From the NCBI RefSeq assembly GCF_009184865.1, contig NZ_CP045096.1:6076001-6140000 (forward strand): 64,000 nucleotides of DNA, read 5' to 3'. The DNA is from Streptomyces phaeolivaceus (GTDB lineage: Bacteria > Actinomycetota > Actinomycetes > Streptomycetales > Streptomycetaceae). Both the position numbers and the translations under genes were made by a program. Shown in pieces: positions 9,542 through 18,090 of this stretch (position 1 is its first letter; the number at the start of each line of letters is the position of its first letter). Below the pieces are notes generated by a model. It saw nothing but the letters and a program-made list of their open reading frames with translations. It did not search any database and was not told the DNA's origin.

Positions 9542-10819
9542 ATGCGCATTCTGTTCACCGTCAACCCGGGGAAGAGCATCTTCCTGTCCATGGTGCCGCT
9601 GGCCTGGGCCCTGCGCACCGCCGGGCACGAGGTCCGCTTCGCCAGCCGGCCGGCGTTCTCCGACGAGATCACCCAGGCCGGACTCACCGCCACCCCCGTC
9701 GGCCGGGACTTCGACCTCTCGCGGGTCCTCGAGTGGGCGGGCAAGGACATGTTCGAGGAGGCGAGGGCCGACCTGCCCGCGCCCTGGGACGTCGTCAACG
9801 CCCCCGCGGACGCCACCTGGGACCACCTGCTGGAGGGGTACGCGCGCACCGTGGAGGAGGTGGAGAAGCCGGAGAACTTCCCGATCGTCGCAGGGCTGGT
9901 GGAGTTCGCCCGGCACTGGGAGCCGGACCTGGTGATCTGGGAACCCTTCTCCTGCGCCGGTGCCATCGCCGCGAAGGCATGCGGCGCCGCCCACGCCCGC
10001 ATCATGTGGGGAATCGACGTCTTCGGCGTGGCACGCGAACACTTCCTCCGCCTCAAGGCCCAGCAGCCCGCCGACCGGCAGGCCGACCCCCTAGCCGACT
10101 GGCTCGGTGCCTACGCCCGCAAGTACGGCGGGGAGTTCACCGAGGACATGGTCACCGGCCACTTCACCGTCGACCAGTTCCCCCGCAGCCTGCAGCTCGA
10201 AGCAGTCGGCCTCGATTACGAACGCATGCAGTACATCCCCTACAACGGGTCCGCCACCGTCCCCAAGTGGCTCTGGCAGACACCGGACAGGCCCCGCGTC
10301 GCCCTCACCATGGGGCTGACGGCGACCGACATCTTCGACGGCTACACGATCAACACGCAGGACGTCCTCGACTCACTGGCCGACCTCGACATCGAGGTCG
10401 TTGCCACCATCGCCGACAGCGAGAAGGAGAAACTGCACCGCATCCCCGACAACGCCCGGCTGCTCCCCTTCGTCCCCCTGCACGCCCTCGCCCCCACCTG
10501 TTCGGCTGTCATCCACCACGCCGGGCCGGGCACGTTGGCCACCGTCGCGCGCTACGGCGTGCCACAGGTGTCCATCCCCTACAGCTTCGACGAGCCCATC
10601 TTCGCTCGCAAACTTGCCGAGCGCGGTGCCGGGCTGGACATGGCCCATGGGGAACCCACCGGACGGGCTATTCGGGAGGCAGTGCTGCGGTTGCTGAACG
10701 ACCCGGCGTTCCGGGCCGGGGCAGCCGCTCTGCGCGACGAGATCGACGACCTTCCCACCCCGAACCAGCTGGTCGGCCGACTTGAGGAACTCACCGCCCG
10801 TCACCGCACCCGCGTCTGA
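9542..10819 (+). CDS. Glycosyltransferase 6 of 8
   Basis: This 425-residue GT1 enzyme has VPLAWALRTAGHEVRFASRP and the donor site HHAGPGTLATVARYGVPQV followed by PYSFDEP. Its central part is shared with copy 7 at DNA level: 9881-10314 matches 11174-11607, and after a short divergent island 10334-10562 matches 11627-11855. The last quarter differs completely between the two (PYSFDEPIFARKLAERG versus HYHFDQPLFARKLTEHG). The ATG at 9542 follows GGAAGGAAGCGATC. Confidence 0.9.
   Translation: MRILFTVNPGKSIFLSMVPLAWALRTAGHEVRFASRPAFSDEITQAGLTATPVGRDFDLSRVLEWAGKDMFEEARADLPAPWDVVNAPADATWDHLLEGYARTVEEVEKPENFPIVAGLVEFARHWEPDLVIWEPFSCAGAIAAKACGAAHARIMWGIDVFGVAREHFLRLKAQQPADRQADPLADWLGAYARKYGGEFTEDMVTGHFTVDQFPRSLQLEAVGLDYERMQYIPYNGSATVPKWLWQTPDRPRVALTMGLTATDIFDGYTINTQDVLDSLADLDIEVVATIADSEKEKLHRIPDNARLLPFVPLHALAPTCSAVIHHAGPGTLATVARYGVPQVSIPYSFDEPIFARKLAERGAGLDMAHGEPTGRAIREAVLRLLNDPAFRAGAAALRDEIDDLPTPNQLVGRLEELTARHRTRV
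9881..10562 (+). repeat. Repeated tract of glycosyltransferase 6 (paired with copy 7)
   Basis: Positions 9881-10314 and 10334-10562 match 11174-11607 and 11627-11855 of glycosyltransferase 7 with a constant 1293-base offset; no difference was seen by eye. The two blocks are separated by about 20 divergent bases, which fits patchwork gene conversion rather than one simple duplication. Confidence 0.85.
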
Positions 10820-10837
10820 CAACACAAGGACAGGATC

Positions 10838-12109
10838 ATGCGCGTACTTTTCACGATCAACCCGGAGAAGAGTTTCTTCCCCTACATGGTGCCGCTGGCA
10901 TGGGCCCTGCGCACCGCAGGCCACGAGGTGCGCGTCGCGAGCCAGCCCGGATTCGCGGACGTCATCACCCAGGCCGGCCTCACCGCCGTACCGCTGGGGC
11001 GCGACCGGGACCCTTTCCGGCTGCTGCGGATGGCCGACCCCAGCCTGATCGCTGAGGCACGCCAAGGCATGCCTGCCCCCTGGGACGCCGCCGAGGACCC
11101 CGAGAAGGCGACATGGGACCACCTGCTGGAGGGCTACGGCCTGGCGACGGCGACCTTCCAGGAGGAGAACTTTCCGATCGTCGCAGGGCTGGTGGAGTTC
11201 GCCCGGCACTGGGAGCCGGACCTGGTGATCTGGGAACCCTTCTCCTGCGCCGGTGCCATCGCCGCGAAGGCATGCGGCGCCGCCCACGCCCGCATCATGT
11301 GGGGAATCGACGTCTTCGGCGTGGCACGCGAACACTTCCTCCGCCTCAAGGCCCAGCAGCCCGCCGACCGGCAGGCCGACCCCCTAGCCGACTGGCTCGG
11401 TGCCTACGCCCGCAAGTACGGCGGGGAGTTCACCGAGGACATGGTCACCGGCCACTTCACCGTCGACCAGTTCCCCCGCAGCCTGCAGCTCGAAGCAGTC
11501 GGCCTCGATTACGAACGCATGCAGTACATCCCCTACAACGGGTCCGCCACCGTCCCCAAGTGGCTCTGGCAGACACCGGACAGGCCCCGCGTCGCCCTCA
11601 CCATGGGCTTCAGCGCCACCCGTGCTTTCGACGGCTACACGATCAACACGCAGGACGTCCTCGACTCACTGGCCGACCTCGACATCGAGGTCGTTGCCAC
11701 CATCGCCGACAGCGAGAAGGAGAAACTGCACCGCATCCCCGACAACGCCCGGCTGCTCCCCTTCGTCCCCCTGCACGCCCTCGCCCCCACCTGTTCGGCT
11801 GTCATCCACCACGCCGGGCCGGGCACGTTGGCCACCGTCGCGCGCTACGGCGTGCCGCACCTGTCCCTGCACTACCACTTCGACCAGCCGCTCTTCGCCC
11901 GCAAGCTGACCGAGCACGGTGCCGGGCTGGACTTGCACACCGGCGTGGCTACCGGGCAAGCCGTCCGTGACCAAGTCGTGCGGTTACTGGAAGAGCCCGC
12001 CTTCGCCCTCCGCGCATCCGACCTCCGCGACGAGATCGACGCCCTTCCCACGCCCAACCAGTTCGTCCCCCGACTGGAAGAGCTCACCGCCTGCCACCGC
12101 CTGAGGTGA
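10838..12109 (+). CDS. Glycosyltransferase 7 of 8
   Basis: This 423-residue GT1 enzyme is visibly chimeric. Its N-terminus is its own, its centre is copy 6, and its C-terminal part (HLSLHYHFDQPLFARKLTEHG, then ATGQAVRDQVVRLLEEPAF) follows copies 1 and 3. The donor site is HHAGPGTLATVARYGVPHL. This is the pattern expected from repeated gene conversion or unequal crossing-over inside the array. The ATG at 10838 follows ACAAGGACAGGATC, 18 bp after copy 6. Confidence 0.9.
   Translation: MRVLFTINPEKSFFPYMVPLAWALRTAGHEVRVASQPGFADVITQAGLTAVPLGRDRDPFRLLRMADPSLIAEARQGMPAPWDAAEDPEKATWDHLLEGYGLATATFQEENFPIVAGLVEFARHWEPDLVIWEPFSCAGAIAAKACGAAHARIMWGIDVFGVAREHFLRLKAQQPADRQADPLADWLGAYARKYGGEFTEDMVTGHFTVDQFPRSLQLEAVGLDYERMQYIPYNGSATVPKWLWQTPDRPRVALTMGFSATRAFDGYTINTQDVLDSLADLDIEVVATIADSEKEKLHRIPDNARLLPFVPLHALAPTCSAVIHHAGPGTLATVARYGVPHLSLHYHFDQPLFARKLTEHGAGLDLHTGVATGQAVRDQVVRLLEEPAFALRASDLRDEIDALPTPNQFVPRLEELTACHRLR
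11174..11855 (+). repeat. Repeated tract of glycosyltransferase 7 (paired with copy 6)
   Basis: This is the partner of 9881-10562. Immediately after it the gene switches to sequence resembling glycosyltransferases 1 and 3. Confidence 0.85.
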
Positions 12110-12152
12110 CACCGCGAAACCCGACCGAGGAAGCCGACTGAGGAAACTGGCC

Positions 12153-13427
12153 ATGCGAATTTTGTTCACTTGCTATCCCGAGCGGACGCACTTCCTGCTC
12201 ATGGCGCCCATGGCATGGGCGCTGCGCACCGCGGGCCATGACGTCCGCATCGCGTCCCAGCCCAAGTTCACCGACGTCATCACCCAGGCCGGGCTCACCG
12301 CCGTGCCCGTCGGCAGCAACCGGGACCTCTGGCAGATCGTCGGCCGGGTCAAGAAGACCGGCTCGAAGCTGGTGCCCGGCCTGCCTGAGCCGTACGACGC
12401 CATCGAGCGGCGGCCAGAGGACATCACGCTGGAGTCACTGCGCGCCGGCTACGAGGTCCAGATCGAGAGCTGGCACAAGATGACCAATGTGCCGCTGACG
12501 GCGCCCCTGGTGGAGTTCGCCCGGCGCTGGCAGCCGGACCTGATCATCTGGGAACCGCTGACTTTTGCGGGCGGCATCGCGGCCAAGGCCACCGGGGCAG
12601 CCCACGCCCGACTGCTGATCGGTGCCGATGTCTACGGCGTCACCCGTCAGCACTACGTCCGGCTCAATGCAGAGCAGCCGGAGGAACACCGGACGGACCC
12701 GCTCGCGGACTGGCTCGGCTCGTACGCCCGCGCGTACGGCGGCGCATTCTCCGAGGATATGGTCACCGGACAGTTTTCCCTGGACGTTCTGCCGCCGTCC
12801 CTGCAGATCCATGCCCCGGGCCTCGACTACCACTCGCTGCGGTACACGCCCTACGGCGGGCCCGCGGTCGTACCCAAGTGGCTGTGGGAGCCGCCCACCC
12901 GGCCCCGCGTGGCCCTGACGCTGGGGCTCACGGTGACCGACCACGGCGTCGGCTACCCCATCGGCGTCCAGGAGATCCTCGACGCCGTGGCGGACCTGGA
13001 AATCGAGCTGGTGGCGACCATCAGTGACGAGGCCCGGCAGACACTCGAGCGGATCCCGGCCAACGCCCGGTTGGTCCCGTACGTGCCGCTCCAGGCACTG
13101 CTGCCCACATGCTCGGCGGTCATCCACCACGCTGGCGTGGGCACGCTCACCACGGCGGCACTGTACGGGGTGCCCCAACTGGCCCTGCCGTGGGACGTCG
13201 ACCAGCCGGTGCTGTCGGGTCGCCTGGCCGACCACGGGGCCGGCCTGACGACCCACTCGACGAAGGCCACCGGGAGCACCGTCCGGGAGAACCTGCTCCG
13301 GCTTCTGGAGGAGCAGACCTTCAGGGACCGGGCGCGCCGGCTGCGGGAGGAGATGCTCTCCGTCCCGCATGCCAACGCCTTCGTCGCAGACCTGGAGAAG
13401 CTGGTGCAGGAACACCACCGCCAGTAA
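12153..13427 (+). CDS. Glycosyltransferase 8 of 8
   Basis: This 424-residue GT1 enzyme closes the array. It has APMAWALRTAGHDVRIASQP near the start and the donor site HHAGVGTLTTAALYGVPQL followed by PWDVDQP. Like copy 4 it begins with YPERTHF. It is the most separate gene of the run (43 bp after copy 7). Just past its stop lies a convergent gene, so this is the operon end. No P450-like activator protein of the EryCII/DesVIII type is encoded anywhere in the window. Confidence 0.9.
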   Translation: MRILFTCYPERTHFLLMAPMAWALRTAGHDVRIASQPKFTDVITQAGLTAVPVGSNRDLWQIVGRVKKTGSKLVPGLPEPYDAIERRPEDITLESLRAGYEVQIESWHKMTNVPLTAPLVEFARRWQPDLIIWEPLTFAGGIAAKATGAAHARLLIGADVYGVTRQHYVRLNAEQPEEHRTDPLADWLGSYARAYGGAFSEDMVTGQFSLDVLPPSLQIHAPGLDYHSLRYTPYGGPAVVPKWLWEPPTRPRVALTLGLTVTDHGVGYPIGVQEILDAVADLEIELVATISDEARQTLERIPANARLVPYVPLQALLPTCSAVIHHAGVGTLTTAALYGVPQLALPWDVDQPVLSGRLADHGAGLTTHSTKATGSTVRENLLRLLEEQTFRDRARRLREEMLSVPHANAFVADLEKLVQEHHRQ

Positions 13428-13443
13428 CCTCCTGGGCGGCCCG

Positions 13444-14148
13444 CTACCGCTGAACCAGACGCCAGAACTGCCGCTTGTCGTTGTCCCGCACGACGACGCC
13501 GAGCCGGGACAGCTCCTCGCGCAACTCCTGGGCCTCCTCGGAACCGCCCTTCTTGGCAAGCGCCTGCGAGCGGGCCTTCAGCACGGCGTTGGCGCCCTCC
13601 GGCAGCCCTGGGGTGTCGGGGACCCAGCGGCGGTACTCGTTCTGATACGGGTCACTGTCCGCCCAGGTGTAGCCGCGCGAGGTGAACGCGTCGGCGAGTG
13701 CCTGCGCGTTCAAGTCGCAACCCTCCCGGACGAGTTCCTCGCTACGTCGGCCGAGTAGGATCAACTGCTTGCCGTCCCGGAAGACCAGGGCCACTGTTTC
13801 GCGCTCGAACTCGCGGGACTTTCCCTTGCGTTCGAGTACGACCTGGGCGGGTGAGACGCTGACAGACAGCGCATCGTGTCGGGCCAGGGCACCTGCCACC
13901 AGGCCCAGCACGGCGCCGAGGGCGGCAAGACCGATGCTGAGGCCGGGCTCGGGAATCGAGGTGAGGAGCTCGGCCGGTCCCTGCATCGGGGCCCAGGGCA
14001 GGGTCACGAACCACTTCGCAAGAAACTTGATCCCCAGGCCGATGCCTGCTCCGACTAACGCGAAGACGCCGCCTATGAGGACGAACGCCCAGGCCGGCTC
14101 GGCGACCACCACGGGCACGTCAGTCCGTGAATTCTGCTGTTTCGACAT
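13444..14148 (-). CDS. YqeB-like membrane protein of unknown function
   Basis: This 234-residue protein has two N-terminal hydrophobic stretches (FVLIGGVFALVGAGIGLGI near residue 20, then a longer one around GLAALGAVLGLVAGALA near 75). A soluble part follows with VSVSPAQVVLERKGKSREFE and VALVFRDGKQLILLGR, like the PH-like domain of YqeB-type proteins. The ATG at 14148 is preferred over a TTG one codon earlier. It converges on the last glycosyltransferase (16 bp between stops) and is followed upstream by the histidine kinase on the same strand. Its role is unknown; I would not assign it to the biosynthesis. Confidence 0.6.
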   Translation of the reverse strand: MSKQQNSRTDVPVVVAEPAWAFVLIGGVFALVGAGIGLGIKFLAKWFVTLPWAPMQGPAELLTSIPEPGLSIGLAALGAVLGLVAGALARHDALSVSVSPAQVVLERKGKSREFERETVALVFRDGKQLILLGRRSEELVREGCDLNAQALADAFTSRGYTWADSDPYQNEYRRWVPDTPGLPEGANAVLKARSQALAKKGGSEEAQELREELSRLGVVVRDNDKRQFWRLVQR

Positions 14149-14218
14149 CAAAAATCACTCATTTTCTTGATCAGACGGTATTTCTGAGGCCAGGGCATGC
14201 GCGCTCGGAAAGACTCTC

Positions 14219-15370
14219 CTATGGCCACGGGAGATATGCCTTGACCTTCCAGCCGCCGTCGTCCGTGGACCCGTACTCCAGCTGGCCCCCGCAGAGCGCG
14301 ACCCGCTCGGCCAGGCCGACCAGCCCCTGGCCGGGCGGCGCGTCGGGAGCCGGTGGGGGGACGGCAACGGCGCTGGCGCCGGGGGCCGAGTTGACCACCA
14401 GGACGGTGATTCCTTGGCCGGCCTTGCCGTTCAAGCGGACCGACACCCCCGCCCCGAAGGCGTGCTTGCGCACGTTGGTGAGCGCCTCCTGAACGACGCG
14501 GTAGGCGCAGCGCCCGGCCGATTCGGGTGCCGTGTCCAGAGTTTCCCCGAGCAGTTCCACCCGCATACCCGCACGGCACGACTCGGAGACGAGCCGGTGC
14601 ACGTCGGCCAGTGTGGGCTGTGGAAGTTCACCCTCGGGGGCGCGCAGCACTCCGATCACCTCGCGCAGGTCCTGCAGCGCCTGGTGAGCGCTCTCCCGGA
14701 TCACGGCGGCCATGCGGGCTATGTCCTCGCGTGCGGCGTCGGGCCGGAACTCCAGAGCTCCGGCATACACGCTGAGCAGCGACAGGCGGTGCCCGAGCAC
14801 GTCGTGCATCTCCCTCGCCACCGCCTCCCGCGCCCGCAACTGGGCCTGCTCGGCAAGGAGGTTGGCCTCGGCTGCGGCGTTGCGGACCAGTTGGCGCTGG
14901 TGGTGCACCAACATGCCCCAGCTGACAGCACTGCCCTGGATAACGACGCCGAAGAGGAAGAGCAGGACGCTGGACAGACCTGGCTCGGGGTGGAGCAGGG
15001 TGAAGGCGAAGGCTGCGGCCACGCTCGCCAGGAAGACCTCAATGGTCTTGCGGGGTCGCTCGTGCACGGCGACGGTGAAGAGCGAGACCAGCATCGCGCC
15101 GGAGACGAATTCGAATGCCGCCGACAGGGCGACCAGCACCAGGGCCAGCACCACGGGCCGTCGGCGGCGTATCCACAGCAGGGCGCAGCCCATCGCTCCC
15201 ACGGCCTGGTCCACGTCGAAGAACCAGCCGGGCGAGGAGTGCGAGGAGGCCTCCAGCCGGGTATGCGCGGCCGCCACACCATAGGCCACTGCGGAAAGGA
15301 ATAATGCGACGTCCACGGCCCAATCCCGCAGGCGGCGACGGGACTTGGGTGCGGTCTCGGTTCCAGACAC
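14219..15370 (-). CDS. Two-component sensor histidine kinase (NarL-type partner class)
   Basis: From the GTG at 15370 this is a 383-residue kinase. It has four or more hydrophobic segments (WAVDVALFLSAVAYGVAAAH, VVLALVLVALSAAFEFVSGA, TIEVFLASVAAAFAFTLL, VLLFLFGVVIQG), a HisKA_3 dimerisation box with the phosphoacceptor His in AREMHDVLGHRLSLL, an N-box QEALTNVRKHA and a G-box PGQGLVGLAERV. The frame stays open to 15562, but that extension is basic and low in complexity, so I prefer the GTG. No response regulator is adjacent, although such kinases are normally encoded next to a LuxR-type regulator. It is divergent from the hydroxylase gene. Confidence 0.85.
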   Translation of the reverse strand: MSGTETAPKSRRRLRDWAVDVALFLSAVAYGVAAAHTRLEASSHSSPGWFFDVDQAVGAMGCALLWIRRRRPVVLALVLVALSAAFEFVSGAMLVSLFTVAVHERPRKTIEVFLASVAAAFAFTLLHPEPGLSSVLLFLFGVVIQGSAVSWGMLVHHQRQLVRNAAAEANLLAEQAQLRAREAVAREMHDVLGHRLSLLSVYAGALEFRPDAAREDIARMAAVIRESAHQALQDLREVIGVLRAPEGELPQPTLADVHRLVSESCRAGMRVELLGETLDTAPESAGRCAYRVVQEALTNVRKHAFGAGVSVRLNGKAGQGITVLVVNSAPGASAVAVPPPAPDAPPGQGLVGLAERVALCGGQLEYGSTDDGGWKVKAYLPWP

Positions 15371-15653
15371 GACGGCGACTCTACCGGCAGGAAATACGCA
15401 CTCCAGGCCGGAAAGAGACGGCCGGTACCTTGGTTGTGCCGCTCGATACTTTCGTCTCTCGCGCACCGGCCAGAAGAAGGCCGATGGCAGGAGAGTGTCC
15501 CGCCGGCGAGACGGCACGTTCTTCTGATCTGACATGTTCCAGGTCGCCTGTGGATTCCGCACAATGAGCTGGCTTCCGCATGCCCTTCATTCCGCGGCAA
15601 GTGACGCGAGTGATCAGGCCGAACGTCCTCTGCGAAAGAAGGCTGAGTTGACG
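15371..15653. promoter_or_regulatory. Divergent intergenic region between histidine kinase and hydroxylase
   Basis: About 280 bp separate the GTG of the histidine kinase (minus strand) from the ATG of the HpaB-type hydroxylase (plus strand). It must hold the promoters for both. Near its end, AAGAAGG at about 15638-15644 could serve as ribosome site for the hydroxylase. I could not pick convincing -35/-10 boxes. Confidence 0.35.
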
Positions 15654-17210
15654 ATGGACACGTCGTACACGAAGACAGGCGAACTCAACGATGTTCGCCC
15701 CATGAGCGGAGAGGAATACATCGAGTCCCTGCGGGACGGCCGGGAGGTCTACCTCCACGGCGAACGCGTCCGGGACGTCACCACCCATCCCGCATTCCGC
15801 AACAGCGCCCGCTCTGTGGCACGACTCTACGACGCGCTGCACGAACCCGAGGCCGAGGGTGTGCTGAGCGTGCCCACGGATACGGGGAACGGCGGCTTCA
15901 CCCATCCGTTCTTCCGGACGGCCCGCAGCGCAGAGGATCTCGTCACCTCCCGCGACGCGATCGTCGCCTGGCAGCGGTTGGTGTACGGCTGGATGGGTCG
16001 AACGCCGGACTACAAGGCGGCGTTCTTCGGCACCCTGGGCGCCAACGCGGACTTCTACGGCCCCTTCCGCGACAACGCGCTGAGCTGGTACAAGCGGGCG
16101 CAGGAGCGCGTGCTGTACTTCAACCACGCGATCGTCCACCCGCCGGTCGACCGAGATCGGCCGGCCGACCGCACGGCCGACGTGTGCGTGCATGTGGAAA
16201 AGGAGACCGACGCCGGCCTGGTCGTCTCCGGTGCCAAGGTCGTCGCCACCAACTCGGCACTCACCAACGCCAATCTCATCGCCCACCTCGGGCTCCCGCT
16301 CCGAGACAAGCGGTTCGGTGTCGTGTTCACCGTTCCGATGAGCTCTCCGGGCCTGAAGCTCATCTGCCGCACCTCCTACGAGATGCAGGCATCGGTTCTT
16401 GGAAGCCCCTTCGACTACCCGCTGTCGAGCCGGTTCGACGAGAACGACTCCATCATGGTGTTCGACCGCGTGCTCGTTCCGTGGGAGAACGTGTTCATGT
16501 ACGACGCGAGGATGGCCAACACGTTCATGGGCAAGTCGGGGTTCCTCGAGCGCTTCACCTTCCACGGCTGCACCCGGTTGGCCGTCAAGCTAGACTTCAT
16601 TGCCGGGTGCCTGCTGAAGGCCGTCGAGGTGACCGGCACCTCGGGCTTCCGCGGCGTGCAGGCGCAGATCGGCGAAGTACTCAACTGGCGTGACATGTTC
16701 TGGGGTTTGTCCGACGCGATGGCCAAGTCGCCGACGGCCTGGCACGGTGGCGCAGTGCAGCCGAACCTGAACTTCGGTCTGGCGTACCGCACGTTCATGG
16801 GCGTCGGGTACCCCCGGATCCGGGAGATCATTCAGCAGACCCTCGGCAGCGGGCTGATCTATCTCAACTCGCACGCCGGAGATTGGAAGAATCCCGACGT
16901 TCGGCCATATCTCGACCGCTATCTGCGTGGTTCGAACGGAATAGAGGCCGTTGACCGGGTCAAGCTGCTGAAACTGCTGTGGGACGCGGTGGGCACCGAA
17001 TTCGCAGGCCGACACGAACTCTACGAACGGAACTACGGCGGGGATCACGAGGGAGTCCGGGTGCAGACGCTTGCGGCCTACCAGGCGAACGGTCAGGCCA
17101 ACGCGCTCAAAGGCTTTGCCGACCAGTGCATGGCGGAGTACGACATCGACGGCTGGACCCGGCCTGACCTGTTCGGCCCCGAGGGCCTGCCGCCTTTCCG
17201 TACCGCCTGA
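15654..17210 (+). CDS. HpaB-family FAD monooxygenase, Sam5-like 4-coumarate 3-hydroxylase
   Basis: This 518-residue protein is full length for the large component of 4-hydroxyphenylacetate 3-monooxygenase-type enzymes, which use reduced FAD to ortho-hydroxylate phenols. Family landmarks in order are [19 protein letters not shown] (residues 15-33), [64 protein letters not shown] and [16 protein letters not shown]. From memory the whole chain tracks Sam5 of Saccharothrix espanaensis, which converts 4-coumarate to caffeate for the saccharomicin aglycone. No HpaC-type flavin reductase is adjacent. The ATG at 15654 is chosen because conservation starts there. With eight glycosyltransferases next door, a catechol-type aglycone is the best inference. 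Confidence 0.88.
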   Translation: MDTSYTKTGELNDVRPMSGEEYIESLRDGREVYLHGERVRDVTTHPAFRNSARSVARLYDALHEPEAEGVLSVPTDTGNGGFTHPFFRTARSAEDLVTSRDAIVAWQRLVYGWMGRTPDYKAAFFGTLGANADFYGPFRDNALSWYKRAQERVLYFNHAIVHPPVDRDRPADRTADVCVHVEKETDAGLVVSGAKVVATNSALTNANLIAHLGLPLRDKRFGVVFTVPMSSPGLKLICRTSYEMQASVLGSPFDYPLSSRFDENDSIMVFDRVLVPWENVFMYDARMANTFMGKSGFLERFTFHGCTRLAVKLDFIAGCLLKAVEVTGTSGFRGVQAQIGEVLNWRDMFWGLSDAMAKSPTAWHGGAVQPNLNFGLAYRTFMGVGYPRIREIIQQTLGSGLIYLNSHAGDWKNPDVRPYLDRYLRGSNGIEAVDRVKLLKLLWDAVGTEFAGRHELYERNYGGDHEGVRVQTLAAYQANGQANALKGFADQCMAEYDIDGWTRPDLFGPEGLPPFRTA

Positions 17211-17288
17211 AGGGCCCGTTCACCCGGCGGGCACGGACGCTGACGGCCCGCCGGGCGCGCGAATACGGTGGACAACCCCTCGCGGCGC

Positions 17289-17302
17289 CGAAGTAAACTT
17301 CG
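17289..17302. promoter_or_regulatory. Palindrome upstream of the LmbU-like gene
   Basis: CGAAGT-AA-ACTTCG is a perfect 6-bp dyad with a 2-bp spacer, centred about 52 bp before the LmbU-like start codon. Its position suits an operator or activator site. A second small dyad (TGAGA-A-TCTCA) lies just before the ribosome site. Which protein binds is unknown. Confidence 0.4.
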
Positions 17303-17347
17303 AGCAGTCCGCGAGAAGTGCCCATGAGAATCTCAGGGGGAAGCCAC

Positions 17348-17962
17348 ATGGGAGAATTGAGCAGTCATGCCTTCGGCCAGGACGATGCGGGACGCCGCTC
17401 GCCGATCGGGGCGAAAGCCACGCGGCAGACGAGTCTTGACCTTCCGCCTTCCATTCCACTCGACGAATGGCGGCGGATAGGAAAGCAGATCTTCGTTGTC
17501 GCGGACTCGTCCGCGTGGTGGCTGGGCGACTGGCTCATTTACGGTCAGTCCGCCTACCCCGACCGCTACCGGCGCGCGATCGAGGAGACATCTCTCGATT
17601 ATCAGACGCTGCGTAACTACGCCTGGATCGCTCGCCGGTTTTCCCCAGCCCGACGACGCGCCGCGCTGAGTTTCCAGCACCACGCGGAAGTGGCGAGCCT
17701 GCAGGAGCGGGAGCAGGATTACTGGCTCGAACGGGCGGAGAGGCTCGGCTGGTCCAGGAACTTCCTGCGCAACCGGCTCAAAGGCGCACGGCAGGGGGAG
17801 GAGGCGAAGGACAAGACCATCGCCAGGATGAGCATCCAGATGAGCGTGCCCAAGGACCGCAGGCAGTACTGGGCGCAGGCCGCGTCGAGCGCGGAGCAGG
17901 ACCTGGACACCTGGGCCATGTCGATCCTGGACGACGCGGCCGCGACTGTGCTCGACGAGTGA
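17348..17962 (+). CDS. LmbU-family transcriptional regulator
   Basis: This 204-residue protein carries the LmbU-family core: DSSAWWLGDWLIYGQSAYP, then SLDYQTLRNYAWIARRF, LSFQHHAEVASL and LGWSRNFLRNRL, the last probably part of a helix-turn-helix. LmbU activates lincomycin genes, and relatives sit in many actinomycete antibiotic clusters. The ATG at 17348 has the ribosome site AGGGGGAAG; an in-frame ATG 30 bp earlier is less well placed. As the last gene on this side it probably marks the cluster border and acts as pathway-specific regulator; the latter is inference. Confidence 0.85.
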   Translation: MGELSSHAFGQDDAGRRSPIGAKATRQTSLDLPPSIPLDEWRRIGKQIFVVADSSAWWLGDWLIYGQSAYPDRYRRAIEETSLDYQTLRNYAWIARRFSPARRRAALSFQHHAEVASLQEREQDYWLERAERLGWSRNFLRNRLKGARQGEEAKDKTIARMSIQMSVPKDRRQYWAQAASSAEQDLDTWAMSILDDAAATVLDE

Positions 17963-18090
17963 CCAGGCTACGTGGCCGACCACGATGGTGCGCCTGACCT
18001 CTCCGTTTCGCCCGGGGGTGGATCGCGGGGCATCGAGACCTCGGCTCGGGCCACGATGAAAGGGACTTGTAGGCGCGTCGCATCTCAGCC

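Noticed and set aside
15371..15562. N-terminal extension of the histidine kinase from 15562
   Set aside because: It is basic and has no membrane or domain features; the GTG at 15370 precedes the first transmembrane segment directly.
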